From: Bacteroidaceae bacterium
GTDB lineage: Bacteria; Bacteroidota; Bacteroidia; Bacteroidales; Bacteroidaceae
Reading direction: 5' to 3'
DNA length: 36,543 bases
NCBI GenBank assembly: GCA_017429945.1
Contig: JAFRNY010000053.1
Coordinates: 1-36,543, forward strand
The notes beneath the pieces are model-generated. The model was given only the letters and a program-made list of their open reading frames with translations. It made no database searches and was not told where the DNA came from. Positions within the stretch are counted from its first letter, which is position 1; every line of letters starts with the position of its first letter. Below, piece by piece: positions 17,856 to 26,478 of this stretch. The position numbers and the translations under genes were made by a program.

Positions 17856-18746
17856 ATGAAGCGCATAATGACAACCCTGGCAGTGATGGTGATGATCGTC
17901 ACCTCCGCCGCAGCAATGAGCTTCTCGAAGGCTCGCAAGGAAGCCCTCTTCCTCTCCGACAAGATGGCCTATGAGCTCGAACTGAGCCTCTCGCAGTACG
18001 AAGCCGTCTACGAGATCAACCTCGACTACTTCCTCGGCCTCTACGACCCCGCCGACCTCGACGGCGTCTATTGGCTCCGCCGCAATGCCGACCTGCGCTA
18101 TGTGCTTTCGCCCTGGCAGTGGGATCTGTACACACGCATCGTCGACTTCTATCGTCCCATGTCGTGGGTGCGCCGCCACAGCTTCAGCCTCGTGCTCCGC
18201 ACGCGCTACACCACCAGCAATCATTTCTTCTACGACCGTCCTACCGTTTACTACAGCTTCCGTGGCGGACACAATGTCGGGAACACCAGCTACTACTACG
18301 GTCGCGAGTTCCATCGTCCCGCACAGCGCGGCTCACAGATGCACTTCGGCAGCTCGGCACCCTCGGCCTACGGCACCGTCAAGCCCAACTCCAAGAGCTA
18401 TCCCAGCTACCACATCGGCGATGCCAAGCCCGCAACGTCGCACGGCACCACGCGCTCCGGAGTGGCCACTGGCGGCACTACCAATCAGAACGTCGGCACG
18501 CCTGCAACCACCAACACACGGCCCCAGACCTTCAGCGGCTCGCAGCGCGGCAGCACCACCACGCGCTCCACTCAGCCCACATCGGCAGTGCCCCAGCGCA
18601 CGACCACAACCCAGCGCTCGGCTACCACCACAACCACGCCCCAGCGCTCCACATCATCGACAACCTCGGGCGCCACGTCAAGCGGTTCCACGCGTGGCAA
18701 CAGCGGCACAACACGTGGCAACTCAGGCGGCTCGCGCGGCCGTTGA
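17856..18746 (+). CDS. Secreted protein with conserved N-terminal domain and Ser/Thr/Arg-rich tail
   Basis: A 296-residue protein of unknown function. It has a signal peptide (MKRIMTTLAVMVMIVTSAAA). The compact conserved-looking region (about 21-150) is rich in Tyr, Trp and Arg and reads SKARKEALFLSDKMAYEL, then NLDYFLGLYDPADLDGVYW. Proteins of this type are widespread in gut Bacteroidales, as far as I recall, with no assigned role. Residues about 160-296 are low complexity: Thr/Ser/Gly/Arg repeats such as TTTTQRSATTTTTPQRS and STRGNSGTTRGNSGGSRGR, probably disordered and cationic. Two long ORFs in the other frames over this tail are artefacts of its skewed composition. A promoter and terminator bracket it, so it is monocistronic. 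Confidence 0.8.
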   Translation: MKRIMTTLAVMVMIVTSAAAMSFSKARKEALFLSDKMAYELELSLSQYEAVYEINLDYFLGLYDPADLDGVYWLRRNADLRYVLSPWQWDLYTRIVDFYRPMSWVRRHSFSLVLRTRYTTSNHFFYDRPTVYYSFRGGHNVGNTSYYYGREFHRPAQRGSQMHFGSSAPSAYGTVKPNSKSYPSYHIGDAKPATSHGTTRSGVATGGTTNQNVGTPATTNTRPQTFSGSQRGSTTTRSTQPTSAVPQRTTTTQRSATTTTTPQRSTSSTTSGATSSGSTRGNSGTTRGNSGGSRGR

Positions 18747-18772
18747 TGGCAAAAAAATAATCAAGAACTGAA

Positions 18773-18811
18773 AAAAAACTGGCAGAAGCTAACCGCTTTT
18801 GCCAGTTTTTT
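18773..18811 (+). terminator. Terminator after the 17856-18746 gene
   Basis: AAAAAACTGGCA/TGCCAGTTTTTT is a 12-bp stem with an inner AAGC/GCTT pair, running into a T tract. Being A-rich on one side and T-rich on the other it could work in both directions. The next promoter element begins 2 bp later. Confidence 0.88.
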
Positions 18812-18812
18812 G

Positions 18813-18820
18813 TATATTTG
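18813..18820 (+). promoter_or_regulatory. -7 element for the large secreted-protein gene
   Basis: TATATTTG is an exact TAnnTTTG match placed immediately after the preceding terminator. No TTTG is found at 19-21 bp upstream. The leader to the ATG at 19050 would be about 225 nt. Confidence 0.5.
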
Positions 18821-19049
18821 CCACATAATTTGCATATCTTACATAAATTATATTCATTAACTTCTAAACAAAAATCCTTATTAAACTACTGATTTACAGA
18901 CAGCAGACAACAGCTTTGTGCGGCTGGCCTTACCACTCAGACTGGGAGGCTCGAAATGGCTTGCAGACCCGCACACAAACCTTTACCCCAAAACTAACTG
19001 CGCCAACAAGCCACGACGCGGAAATCTTACAATTCAATCAACCAAACAA
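18821..19049 (+). other. Long leader of the large secreted-protein gene
   Basis: The frame is open from 18918, but the upstream 44 codons (Arg/Pro/Asn-rich, no signal peptide) precede a textbook signal peptide at 19050, so they are judged untranslated. I recognise no riboswitch or stable structure here. Confidence 0.5.
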
Positions 19050-22000
19050 ATGAAAAAGTTTTTACTTTCTCTTCTTGCTGTGCTGACTTCCACTATTGCT
19101 TTTGCAGATACCTGGACCTTGGCAACGGAGGTGAATGTAGGCGATGTCGTAGTATTAGCCTATACAGACGGTACAGTAAAGAAGGAACTAAAAGGTATTG
19201 CTATGTTCGGTTCGAACAGTGTTGGTGAATCAGTAGACTATACTGAAACAGTCGCCGCTGTTCAGCCTTTGTCCGTCGTAGAAGGCTCCGCCAAAGGATC
19301 GGTCGCTTTCAAGATGGCAAATGGCAGTTACCTTTCATGGGCTTCAGGCAATACCCTCACTACGAGTAACGAAGTCAGTGATGCTTCATCTTGGACTATT
19401 TCTTATGCAAACTCAAAATGGACCATCCAGAATGTAGGTACGCCTGACCGTAAATTGCAGTATAATTCAGGTAATCCAAGATTCTGCTGCTATACTTCTT
19501 CTCAGAAGCTTGTTGATCTTTGGAAAAAGGATTCTGGCGCTGCTGCAGCTGTTGCAGAACCCGTCATCACTCCCGCCACCAGCACAGTCTTCGGCGACCA
19601 GACGGTGACGATCACCTGCGCTACCGAAGGTGCAAAGATCTACTATCTCAAGACCGTTGATTTTGAAGTGGGGTCTCAGATGCAGAAGGCTTATGAGGAG
19701 TACACATCCCCGCTAACCATTAATTATGACAATGGTAGTATCTTTGGCAAAGCCACAAAAGCTACGATTTCGGCTTATGCTGTCATCCCTGCGACGTCAG
19801 ATGCTGCAGAGCAGACGAGCGAGACCGTTGAGGTCACGCTCACATGGGCTACTATTTACACTTCCATCGCTGAGGCTAACGCTGCCGCGACCAAGACACG
19901 CACAGATGCAGGCATCCAGGCCGACAACTGGCTTGTGACCTATGTCAACGGTCAGTACACCTACCTCACCGACGGCGTGGCTGGTCTGCTCCTCTATGGC
20001 AACGACCTCGGCCTTGAACAAGGTCAGAAGGTGTCAGGCCTCATCAAGGGTCAGCTCTACAGCTATAATGGACTACCTGAGGTGACAAGCCCCAATGTCG
20101 ACGAGCTCGAAGTCATGAGCGAAGGCAACGAGGTGGCTCCTATCGTAGTGGCTGCCAGCAAGCTTCAGGAAGAGAAGACGAAGTGGGTGAACATGTTCGT
20201 CACCGTCACTATGGCTGTGAGCCGCGAAGAGCTCGACGTAGCCGAAGGCAGCAGTGCCGCAAATTATGAATTCGCTTCACAAGGCACCGACTTCATCGTC
20301 CGCAACAATTTCAAGCAGGCAATCGTCACGAAGGACATGACAATGTATGACGTCACTGGTTTCTGGGGTCTCTACAACGAAGATGGTCAGCTCTACCCAA
20401 CAGAGGTCAAGGAGTTTGTAGATCCCATAGACATTATGGGCGACGTTACGGAGTACTATATCCAGAATCCCAGCTTCGACCTTGATGCTGACGGTCTGCC
20501 CCTTACTGCAGAGCAGAAGGCCAGCAACGGTCCGCTGAACATCGTGGGGTGGACGATGACGGGCGTAGGCTCTCAGTTCAACAACACCGAGATACGTCAG
20601 GCCAACTCCACCAGCACAACATCGGCATTCGGCACTTCAGCTCCGAGCGACGGCAACTATTCACTGTTCTTCCGTCAGGGCTGGAACCGCGACGGTGTCG
20701 TCAACGAAATCGTTCTCGAGGCTGATGCTTATGAGCTGCCCGAAGGCCAGTACATGATCTCTGTAGACTATAAGCATGCTTATTCCTATGACAAGGCCGG
20801 CAGCAAGGACACAAAGATTAAGCTGAGCCTGGAGCTCGACGACCTTATCTTCGGCGAAGCAGAGACGGAAGCCGCTCCCGTGGGTAATGCCACATATTTC
20901 AACGACACTGAGTGGAGCACGCTGGAGGCACTTGTAAATGTCGACTACGGCGACATCGACCTCCAGGGTAGCGTATCACCTGTTGTCAAGATTACCCTCT
21001 ATGCTGCTGGCGACAAGCGCTCCGACTTCTTCATCGATAATGTACGCCTTGTTAGAGTAAGTGAAGAAGACATCTCTCGTGGCTATCTCGAGCAGGACAT
21101 AGAGCAGGCTAACAAGCTGCTGGAAGAGCCTTATGGCATACTCTTCACGAAGACCGAGGAAGCCCACAACGCCCTTGCTGCTGCCGTTGAGGCTGCTCAA
21201 GCTGTCGATGACAACGAGGCCGCAACAGCAGAAGAGATTGACCAGGCTGCACGCAACCTGCTCACCGCCATCGAGACTTATGAGAATTCAGATATGATTC
21301 AGCCCGATCCCGATGCGCTTTACACCATCAAACTTAAGGAGGGTGGTAATTGTTATATGAGTGTCACCGACGGTGGAACTAAGCTGGCTGCTGAACCCGT
21401 AGGGCTGCACTTTGCTGAAACCGATAATGGCTATTCTATCGCTAATTCAGATGCTTCTTATTATGCAGCTTGCACTGGCACAGGAACTAACGTTTGGTCT
21501 ATGGCTGCTTCAACGACAGCTTATGATTGGGTAATCTCTGCTCTGCCTTCTGGTGAATACACTATAAGCAAGGCTAGCAATGAAAATCAAATGATAGGTA
21601 TCAATAAAGATGCAGCTGCTACGGCGGGTACTTCTTGCTATGCAGATAAGTCTGTTGCCAGTGTCGGCGACCGTGCCATTTGGATTATCGAGGAGTACAC
21701 CGCTCCCGCTACTGTCCTCGAAGGCATTGCAGCCCTGAAGGCATTCACCCTCGACGAAGGTGTTGAGGAGGCTGACGTAGTGCTCCGCCTGACTGATGCA
21801 AAGGTTACATATGTAGGCGTTACCGAACAGGAGGACATCGATTGGGATACTTGGGAGACCATCACAGTTCAGGTAGACAATGTCGTTATGGAGGATGCTA
21901 CCGCTGGTAACCTCTTCCAGAAGCTAGGTCTGAACGACTATCTTAAGAAGGGCGACACCGTCAGCGGTGACATCGAAATGAAAGTCGTCGCTGGCATGTT

Positions 22001-25000
22001 TGGCACAGAAATCAAGGCTAACGACAAGACTGCTGCCAGCCTCGAGGCTCTCACCATCGAGAATGGCGAGGCTGAGCCTCTTGCTGTCACCGACGAGACC
22101 GTTGAAGCCTATGCCGAGAACTTCGACTGGATTTATGCTGGTTTCACCGAGGCAGTATACACTGTCACCGATGCTGGCGATCCCGCCTTTGAGTTCCCTG
22201 TACTCGGAACATCCTTCAGCATCCTGGATGCTCTTAAGCTCTTCCCCGAAGGTCTTGACATTGAAGAAGGCGACGTAGCAACCGTTGAGGGCTATATCTT
22301 CAACTACTTTGGCATGGGCTCATACTTCCAGCCCACAGCTATTGTGAAGGCTGCTTCCACTATGGCTGAGGTCGTAACGGTAAATACAGCCCGTGGCGCT
22401 TGGATGTACGATGCCGCTAACAACCGCATGCATTATGGAACTATTCCTGAGTCTGGTGTTACCGACGAGTTCAAGTTCGCCTTCGTAGAGAAGGACGGCG
22501 AGAAGTTCCTCTACAGCATCGCAGCTCAGAAGTTCGTACAGCCGCAGAAGTACCTCGTCGAAGGTATGTCTACGCCTGTAACCGTTGTCGAGGGCGATGG
22601 CTATGATATGGTCAAGGCCGCCAACAGCAACCTGACCATCAACATCGGTGGCAGCCAGTTCACTTGGGACACCTGGACAGCAGCCGACGATGGCAATAAG
22701 CTGACCATCGAACCAGTTGGCGAGTTCGACGCTGCCGACGCTCTGGCTATGCTCGAGCAGACGCCTATCGACCAGCACAAGGTGTTCAACATCATCACAG
22801 AACGTGGTCAGTGGGCTGCCAGTGCCGACGGCACAAAGCTCGCTTCCGTTGCCACCAATCCCGGAGCTTCGGATGCCGACAAGCAGTTCTCATTCTACTA
22901 CGATGGTTCAAAGATCTACATCTACAGTGTAGGTGCCAAGAAGTTCCTCAAGAACGACGGCAGCCTCTTCGAAGGCAAGGGCGATCCCGTGGACTATCGT
23001 ATCGTGCCCAACGGCAACTACACACACTGCTTCTTCTTCACCGACAACCTCTGCTATTTCAATATGCAGACCTCCGGCTCTTATGCCATCAACACATGGT
23101 CAACCCCCGATGCCGGCAACCGCGAACAACTTGCTGAGGTAGAGGGCGTAGATGCTTACGAAGATGCCGACGAGGTATTCAATATGATTCTGCTCGACGT
23201 AGAATACGAATTGGTTTATAATGGTAATGTGATAGGCACAGCTACAGGTACTACTGCCGTAGGCAAGGCTCCGCAGCTGCCTGCTGAACTCGACAACGAG
23301 CTCTGCTCTTACACCTACGATGTAGAGACCATTGCTGAGGACACCAAGAAGGTTGTGGCAACAGCCGAATGGGCCGGTCCGTTTGAGTTCTCCACAAGCT
23401 TCGACGATGCTAAGTGGTACAACATGAAGATTCGTGGCGACTACTACATTGCCTACGATGAGACCGAGCCTTACTACCCGACGACCGACAAGAACATCTT
23501 CGCTCCTGAGAGCCAGTGGGCATTCATGGGCGATCCTTACAACGTCGTAATCGTAAACCGTGCTCTCAGCCAGAGCTTTAACCTCGTGCCCGAAAATGCA
23601 GAGGAGACAACAGAGGATGGTGAGCCTATCCAATGGGCTTGTCCTCTCATGCGCGAAGACTCCTATGCTTGGGATATCTTCGGCAATGGCGATGGCTTCG
23701 TACTCCGTGAGAAGGGCACTCAGACCAACTACGTCAACCAGAATGGCGGTTCCACAGGTCCTCTTGCCTTCTGGAACAGCGCAAACGGTCGTCGCGACCT
23801 TGGCTCTACGATTACAGTAGAGGAAGCTACCGACGCTCTCGTTCTCTCTACCGATGTCGACTACTACAAGGGTCAGAACGGCCTCACCTACGAGGTTGAC
23901 TTTGCTCAGGTTCTTGAGTACCTCGGCATCGAAAGCCTCGATGAGGCCACTATCGCCGGTGTTGACGTTACCACCGATGTTGAAGTTGAGAATTACACCA
24001 TCTTTGATGGTTGGCGTAATGCCAATGGCGACTACGAGCAGTGGGGTGAAAATGCCGCTGTCTGCGTCAAGTTCATCGAAGAACCCGAGCAGTTTGCTAT
24101 CTATGACATGGGTAACGACAACGTTCCAGAAGTAGGTGAAACTTTCGTAGCACGCTTCCACATCTCATTCGATGGTAAGATGGTTATCTACGACGTCAAC
24201 GTCAACTTCGTAGCACCTCCTGCCAAGTACCTGGCCGACTACACCGAGAAGGGTAGCTTCGACATCACCATCTTCGCTCCTGAGAAGGGCGTAGCCTTCG
24301 ACGGTCAGGATTCTGAGATCTTCGAGGAAACCACTATCAGCGATCTCATCGGCGTAGAATGGGGCGACATCTATGGCAAGGGCGTAACGGATGAGTTCGG
24401 CGAGACCTTCGCTACCGTTTACTCCTGCGATCCCGAACCTGGCTTCTGGTGCCTCGAGGACGGTACTGCCGACGTCTATGACAACGGCACGTTCGGCGTA
24501 AGCCTTATCCCGGCTGAAGACTGGTCGACGATGAACTTCCGCGCTTGGACCAAGGAAGCCCTCACCGACAACCTCTCTACCGCCTTCTACTTCGTCAACG
24601 AAGAGACCAAGGAATATGTCACCTACAACGTCACGCTGAGCGCTAAGCCCGCCGTGAACCTCGTAGGCGAGTTCGACGGCTTCATCAAGCAGATCCTCTC
24701 GCACCCGCAGACGGGTAAGCAGGGCGAAGCTTCCGGCGACCAGAAGGTTACTATCACCGAAGGCGAAGAGCCTGGCACTTACAACGTCACCTTCAGTGGC
24801 TTCACGATGCCTGTCACCGGCGCTATCCTGCCTGAGTTCACCATCACAGGTGTCGAGACAGTGGTCGACGACGACGGCACTGCAGCCCTCTACGTGCTGC
24901 CTGCATGGGCTCCGCAGACCATCACCATCGGCCGTGGTACCGGCAGCGTAACCTACGATATCCAGTTCGAGGGCGCCAAGGAAGGCAACGACACGCCCAT

Positions 25001-25223
25001 CCTGAAGCTCACCCTTACCAACTCTGTCGTCGATGAAGTGTACTTCGGTGCCGACGAGAAGACTGTAGACAAGGCTATCGCTACGGATGAGGCTGACGCC
25101 ATCAGCGGCGTACGCGGCATCACCACAGCCGACAGCGTCTTCGACCTCTCCGGCCGTAAGGTTGAGAAAGTCCAGAAGAGCGGCGTCTACATCGTCAACG
25201 GTAAGAAGGTTGCTGTAAAGTAA
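19050..25223 (+). CDS. Giant modular secreted protein with DUF4859-like and calycin-like domains and a C-terminal sorting-type motif
   Basis: A 2057-residue protein of unknown function. From the ATG at 19050: a signal peptide (MKKFLLSLLAVLTSTIAFA), a beta-rich domain (to about 165), a chitobiase/HEX C-terminal-like Ig domain (about 171-265) and an OB-fold-like domain (about 271-460). A jelly-roll carbohydrate-binding-like domain follows (about 468-675), then a FIVAR-like helical segment (about 681-750), a trefoil-like domain (about 754-882) and a second OB-like pair (about 889-1105). Two copies of a roughly 130-residue domain start at about 1110 and 1247. Two DUF4859-like domains (about 1598 and 1731) and a calycin-like barrel (about 1869-2005) follow. 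The end, VFDLSGRKV then GVYIVNGKKVAVK, matches a C-terminal motif common in Prevotella-type secreted proteins. No catalytic motif is visible; a surface adhesin or glycan-binding role is inferred. Domain names rest on pattern recall only. Confidence 0.85.
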   Translation: MKKFLLSLLAVLTSTIAFADTWTLATEVNVGDVVVLAYTDGTVKKELKGIAMFGSNSVGESVDYTETVAAVQPLSVVEGSAKGSVAFKMANGSYLSWASGNTLTTSNEVSDASSWTISYANSKWTIQNVGTPDRKLQYNSGNPRFCCYTSSQKLVDLWKKDSGAAAAVAEPVITPATSTVFGDQTVTITCATEGAKIYYLKTVDFEVGSQMQKAYEEYTSPLTINYDNGSIFGKATKATISAYAVIPATSDAAEQTSETVEVTLTWATIYTSIAEANAAATKTRTDAGIQADNWLVTYVNGQYTYLTDGVAGLLLYGNDLGLEQGQKVSGLIKGQLYSYNGLPEVTSPNVDELEVMSEGNEVAPIVVAASKLQEEKTKWVNMFVTVTMAVSREELDVAEGSSAANYEFASQGTDFIVRNNFKQAIVTKDMTMYDVTGFWGLYNEDGQLYPTEVKEFVDPIDIMGDVTEYYIQNPSFDLDADGLPLTAEQKASNGPLNIVGWTMTGVGSQFNNTEIRQANSTSTTSAFGTSAPSDGNYSLFFRQGWNRDGVVNEIVLEADAYELPEGQYMISVDYKHAYSYDKAGSKDTKIKLSLELDDLIFGEAETEAAPVGNATYFNDTEWSTLEALVNVDYGDIDLQGSVSPVVKITLYAAGDKRSDFFIDNVRLVRVSEEDISRGYLEQDIEQANKLLEEPYGILFTKTEEAHNALAAAVEAAQAVDDNEAATAEEIDQAARNLLTAIETYENSDMIQPDPDALYTIKLKEGGNCYMSVTDGGTKLAAEPVGLHFAETDNGYSIANSDASYYAACTGTGTNVWSMAASTTAYDWVISALPSGEYTISKASNENQMIGINKDAAATAGTSCYADKSVASVGDRAIWIIEEYTAPATVLEGIAALKAFTLDEGVEEADVVLRLTDAKVTYVGVTEQEDIDWDTWETITVQVDNVVMEDATAGNLFQKLGLNDYLKKGDTVSGDIEMKVVAGMFGTEIKANDKTAASLEALTIENGEAEPLAVTDETVEAYAENFDWIYAGFTEAVYTVTDAGDPAFEFPVLGTSFSILDALKLFPEGLDIEEGDVATVEGYIFNYFGMGSYFQPTAIVKAASTMAEVVTVNTARGAWMYDAANNRMHYGTIPESGVTDEFKFAFVEKDGEKFLYSIAAQKFVQPQKYLVEGMSTPVTVVEGDGYDMVKAANSNLTINIGGSQFTWDTWTAADDGNKLTIEPVGEFDAADALAMLEQTPIDQHKVFNIITERGQWAASADGTKLASVATNPGASDADKQFSFYYDGSKIYIYSVGAKKFLKNDGSLFEGKGDPVDYRIVPNGNYTHCFFFTDNLCYFNMQTSGSYAINTWSTPDAGNREQLAEVEGVDAYEDADEVFNMILLDVEYELVYNGNVIGTATGTTAVGKAPQLPAELDNELCSYTYDVETIAEDTKKVVATAEWAGPFEFSTSFDDAKWYNMKIRGDYYIAYDETEPYYPTTDKNIFAPESQWAFMGDPYNVVIVNRALSQSFNLVPENAEETTEDGEPIQWACPLMREDSYAWDIFGNGDGFVLREKGTQTNYVNQNGGSTGPLAFWNSANGRRDLGSTITVEEATDALVLSTDVDYYKGQNGLTYEVDFAQVLEYLGIESLDEATIAGVDVTTDVEVENYTIFDGWRNANGDYEQWGENAAVCVKFIEEPEQFAIYDMGNDNVPEVGETFVARFHISFDGKMVIYDVNVNFVAPPAKYLADYTEKGSFDITIFAPEKGVAFDGQDSEIFEETTISDLIGVEWGDIYGKGVTDEFGETFATVYSCDPEPGFWCLEDGTADVYDNGTFGVSLIPAEDWSTMNFRAWTKEALTDNLSTAFYFVNEETKEYVTYNVTLSAKPAVNLVGEFDGFIKQILSHPQTGKQGEASGDQKVTITEGEEPGTYNVTFSGFTMPVTGAILPEFTITGVETVVDDDGTAALYVLPAWAPQTITIGRGTGSVTYDIQFEGAKEGNDTPILKLTLTNSVVDEVYFGADEKTVDKAIATDEADAISGVRGITTADSVFDLSGRKVEKVQKSGVYIVNGKKVAVK

Positions 25224-25278
25224 CAACCGAATGTGTTGCAGCCACACTGTAGCTGCATACACACAGTCACACATAATG

Positions 25279-25315
25279 CTTCGGGCACCCATTCGCGGGT
25301 GCCCGAAGTTTTTTT
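25279..25315 (+). terminator. Terminator of the large secreted-protein gene
   Basis: A perfect 12-bp stem CTTCGGGCACCC/GGGTGCCCGAAG with a 6-nt loop is followed by seven T. Confidence 0.95.
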
Positions 25316-25345
25316 ATGATAAATGATAAAAAATATTAAGAATGT

Positions 25346-25376
25346 TTTGTTGATATGCTACTTCTTGTTATTTTTG
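25346..25376 (+). promoter_or_regulatory. Promoter of the SusCD/M64 operon
   Basis: TTTG (25346-25349), 19 bp, then TATTTTTG (25369-25376): an exact match to both Bacteroidetes promoter elements at canonical spacing. The leader is about 50 nt. No regulator gene (SusR-like, hybrid two-component or ECF sigma/anti-sigma) is adjacent. Confidence 0.82.
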
Positions 25377-25432
25377 CAGCACAGAATTAACAATATCACG
25401 ACAAAGAACAATCATTTAAAGCCTAAAAAGTT

Positions 25433-26440
25433 ATGAATCGATTCCTTACTCTCATCACAGCCTTCCTGTTTGCAGGCTTCACCTCACATCTACTTGCCGA
25501 CAACACCTATTCGTGGGACGACGGCTCACTCAAAGATAGCCAGACATGGGTCTCCGACGATGGCTTCGTGTCGATTACCACCAGTGGCAGCATGGGCGTC
25601 AACTCAGGTAACCCTTGGTTCAACGACGGCGACTTTACCATTGAGGTCGGCGAAGGTTGTACCATCGAAGGCTATTCGTTTACGGGCTGGAATCCGTCGC
25701 CCGATGCCAGTCAGTTCCTTGCCGACGACGGCGAGGTCGACATTCAGCTGTCCAGCGGCTATCTCTACATCACAGTTACTGATGTGGGCTTGCAGTCGAC
25801 AACTTTCAGTCTCGGGCAGTACCTCTACCACTACAACTTAGAGATTGTCGTCAAAGGCAATACGCCAGAGCACTCGAAGAAATTCACGCTGTCGCTCCTC
25901 GACAACGATGAGTTTGCCCAGCCCACAGAGTCGGGCGGCACCACATTCTACAGAGCCTGGCAGAGCACCGACGGTCTGCTCACGTCATCCACGACGGGCT
26001 GGTGGCGCGCCAACAGCTCAAAGACATGGGCCTATCTCTATCCAGGTGAGTTCACTCTGACGGCTGCCGACGGCTACGTCATCACATCCATCACCATCTC
26101 TTATCCTATGGCAACGGGAGGTGCTGCCACGCTCACACTCGACGATGGTACGGAGTATGCACTCCCGGCCGATGAATACCCCGCTTCAGACATTGTTGCC
26201 ACAAGGCTTAATGCGAGGAACTATAAGTTCACCATCAGTGGCGAGGCAGATTATGTGGCAATTTATAAAGGCTATCTCCTCGTGACATATCAGCAGGGAG
26301 AGCCTGATGCCGACGCTATCGAAGCCCCAGATGCTCCCGTCATTCGTCGCGCGGCTGTCTTTGACCTCTCGGGGCGCCGCCTCGATGCTGCCCTCCGCGG
26401 CATCGTCATCAGCGACGGCCGTAAGGTGCTTGTGCCCTAA
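25433..26440 (+). CDS. Secreted protein with C-terminal sorting-type motif, first gene of the SusCD operon
   Basis: The 335-residue protein of unknown function has a signal peptide (MNRFLTLITAFLFAGFTSHLLA). Two beta-rich, Trp/Tyr-containing halves follow (about 25-140 and 145-290), both all-beta in character. The C-terminus, VFDLSGRRLDAALRGIVISDGRKVLVP, is the same type of ending as in the 2057-residue neighbour (DLSGRK, G-V-I, GKKV). No enzyme motif is seen. Its stop is 38 bp from the SusC start with no terminator between, so it is probably the first gene of the operon and may be a surface binding protein. Confidence 0.78.
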   Translation: MNRFLTLITAFLFAGFTSHLLADNTYSWDDGSLKDSQTWVSDDGFVSITTSGSMGVNSGNPWFNDGDFTIEVGEGCTIEGYSFTGWNPSPDASQFLADDGEVDIQLSSGYLYITVTDVGLQSTTFSLGQYLYHYNLEIVVKGNTPEHSKKFTLSLLDNDEFAQPTESGGTTFYRAWQSTDGLLTSSTTGWWRANSSKTWAYLYPGEFTLTAADGYVITSITISYPMATGGAATLTLDDGTEYALPADEYPASDIVATRLNARNYKFTISGEADYVAIYKGYLLVTYQQGEPDADAIEAPDAPVIRRAAVFDLSGRRLDAALRGIVISDGRKVLVP

Positions 26441-26478
26441 GCTCTCGACCCAACCTTTCACTAACCATATACCTACAC

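Noticed and set aside
18071-18771. Two overlapping frames (229 and 228 codons) over the 3' half of the 17856-18746 gene
   Set aside because: They arise from the low-complexity Thr/Ser/Arg-coding tail read in other frames. The in-frame protein has a signal peptide and conserved N-terminal region.
18918-19049. Upstream extension of the giant protein gene to 18918
   Set aside because: The extra 44 residues precede a canonical signal peptide at 19050 and look like untranslated leader.
23100-25292. Long antisense frames (353 and 375 codons) within the giant secreted-protein gene
   Set aside because: The sense frame has a signal peptide, recognisable modules and a C-terminal motif. The antisense products have none.
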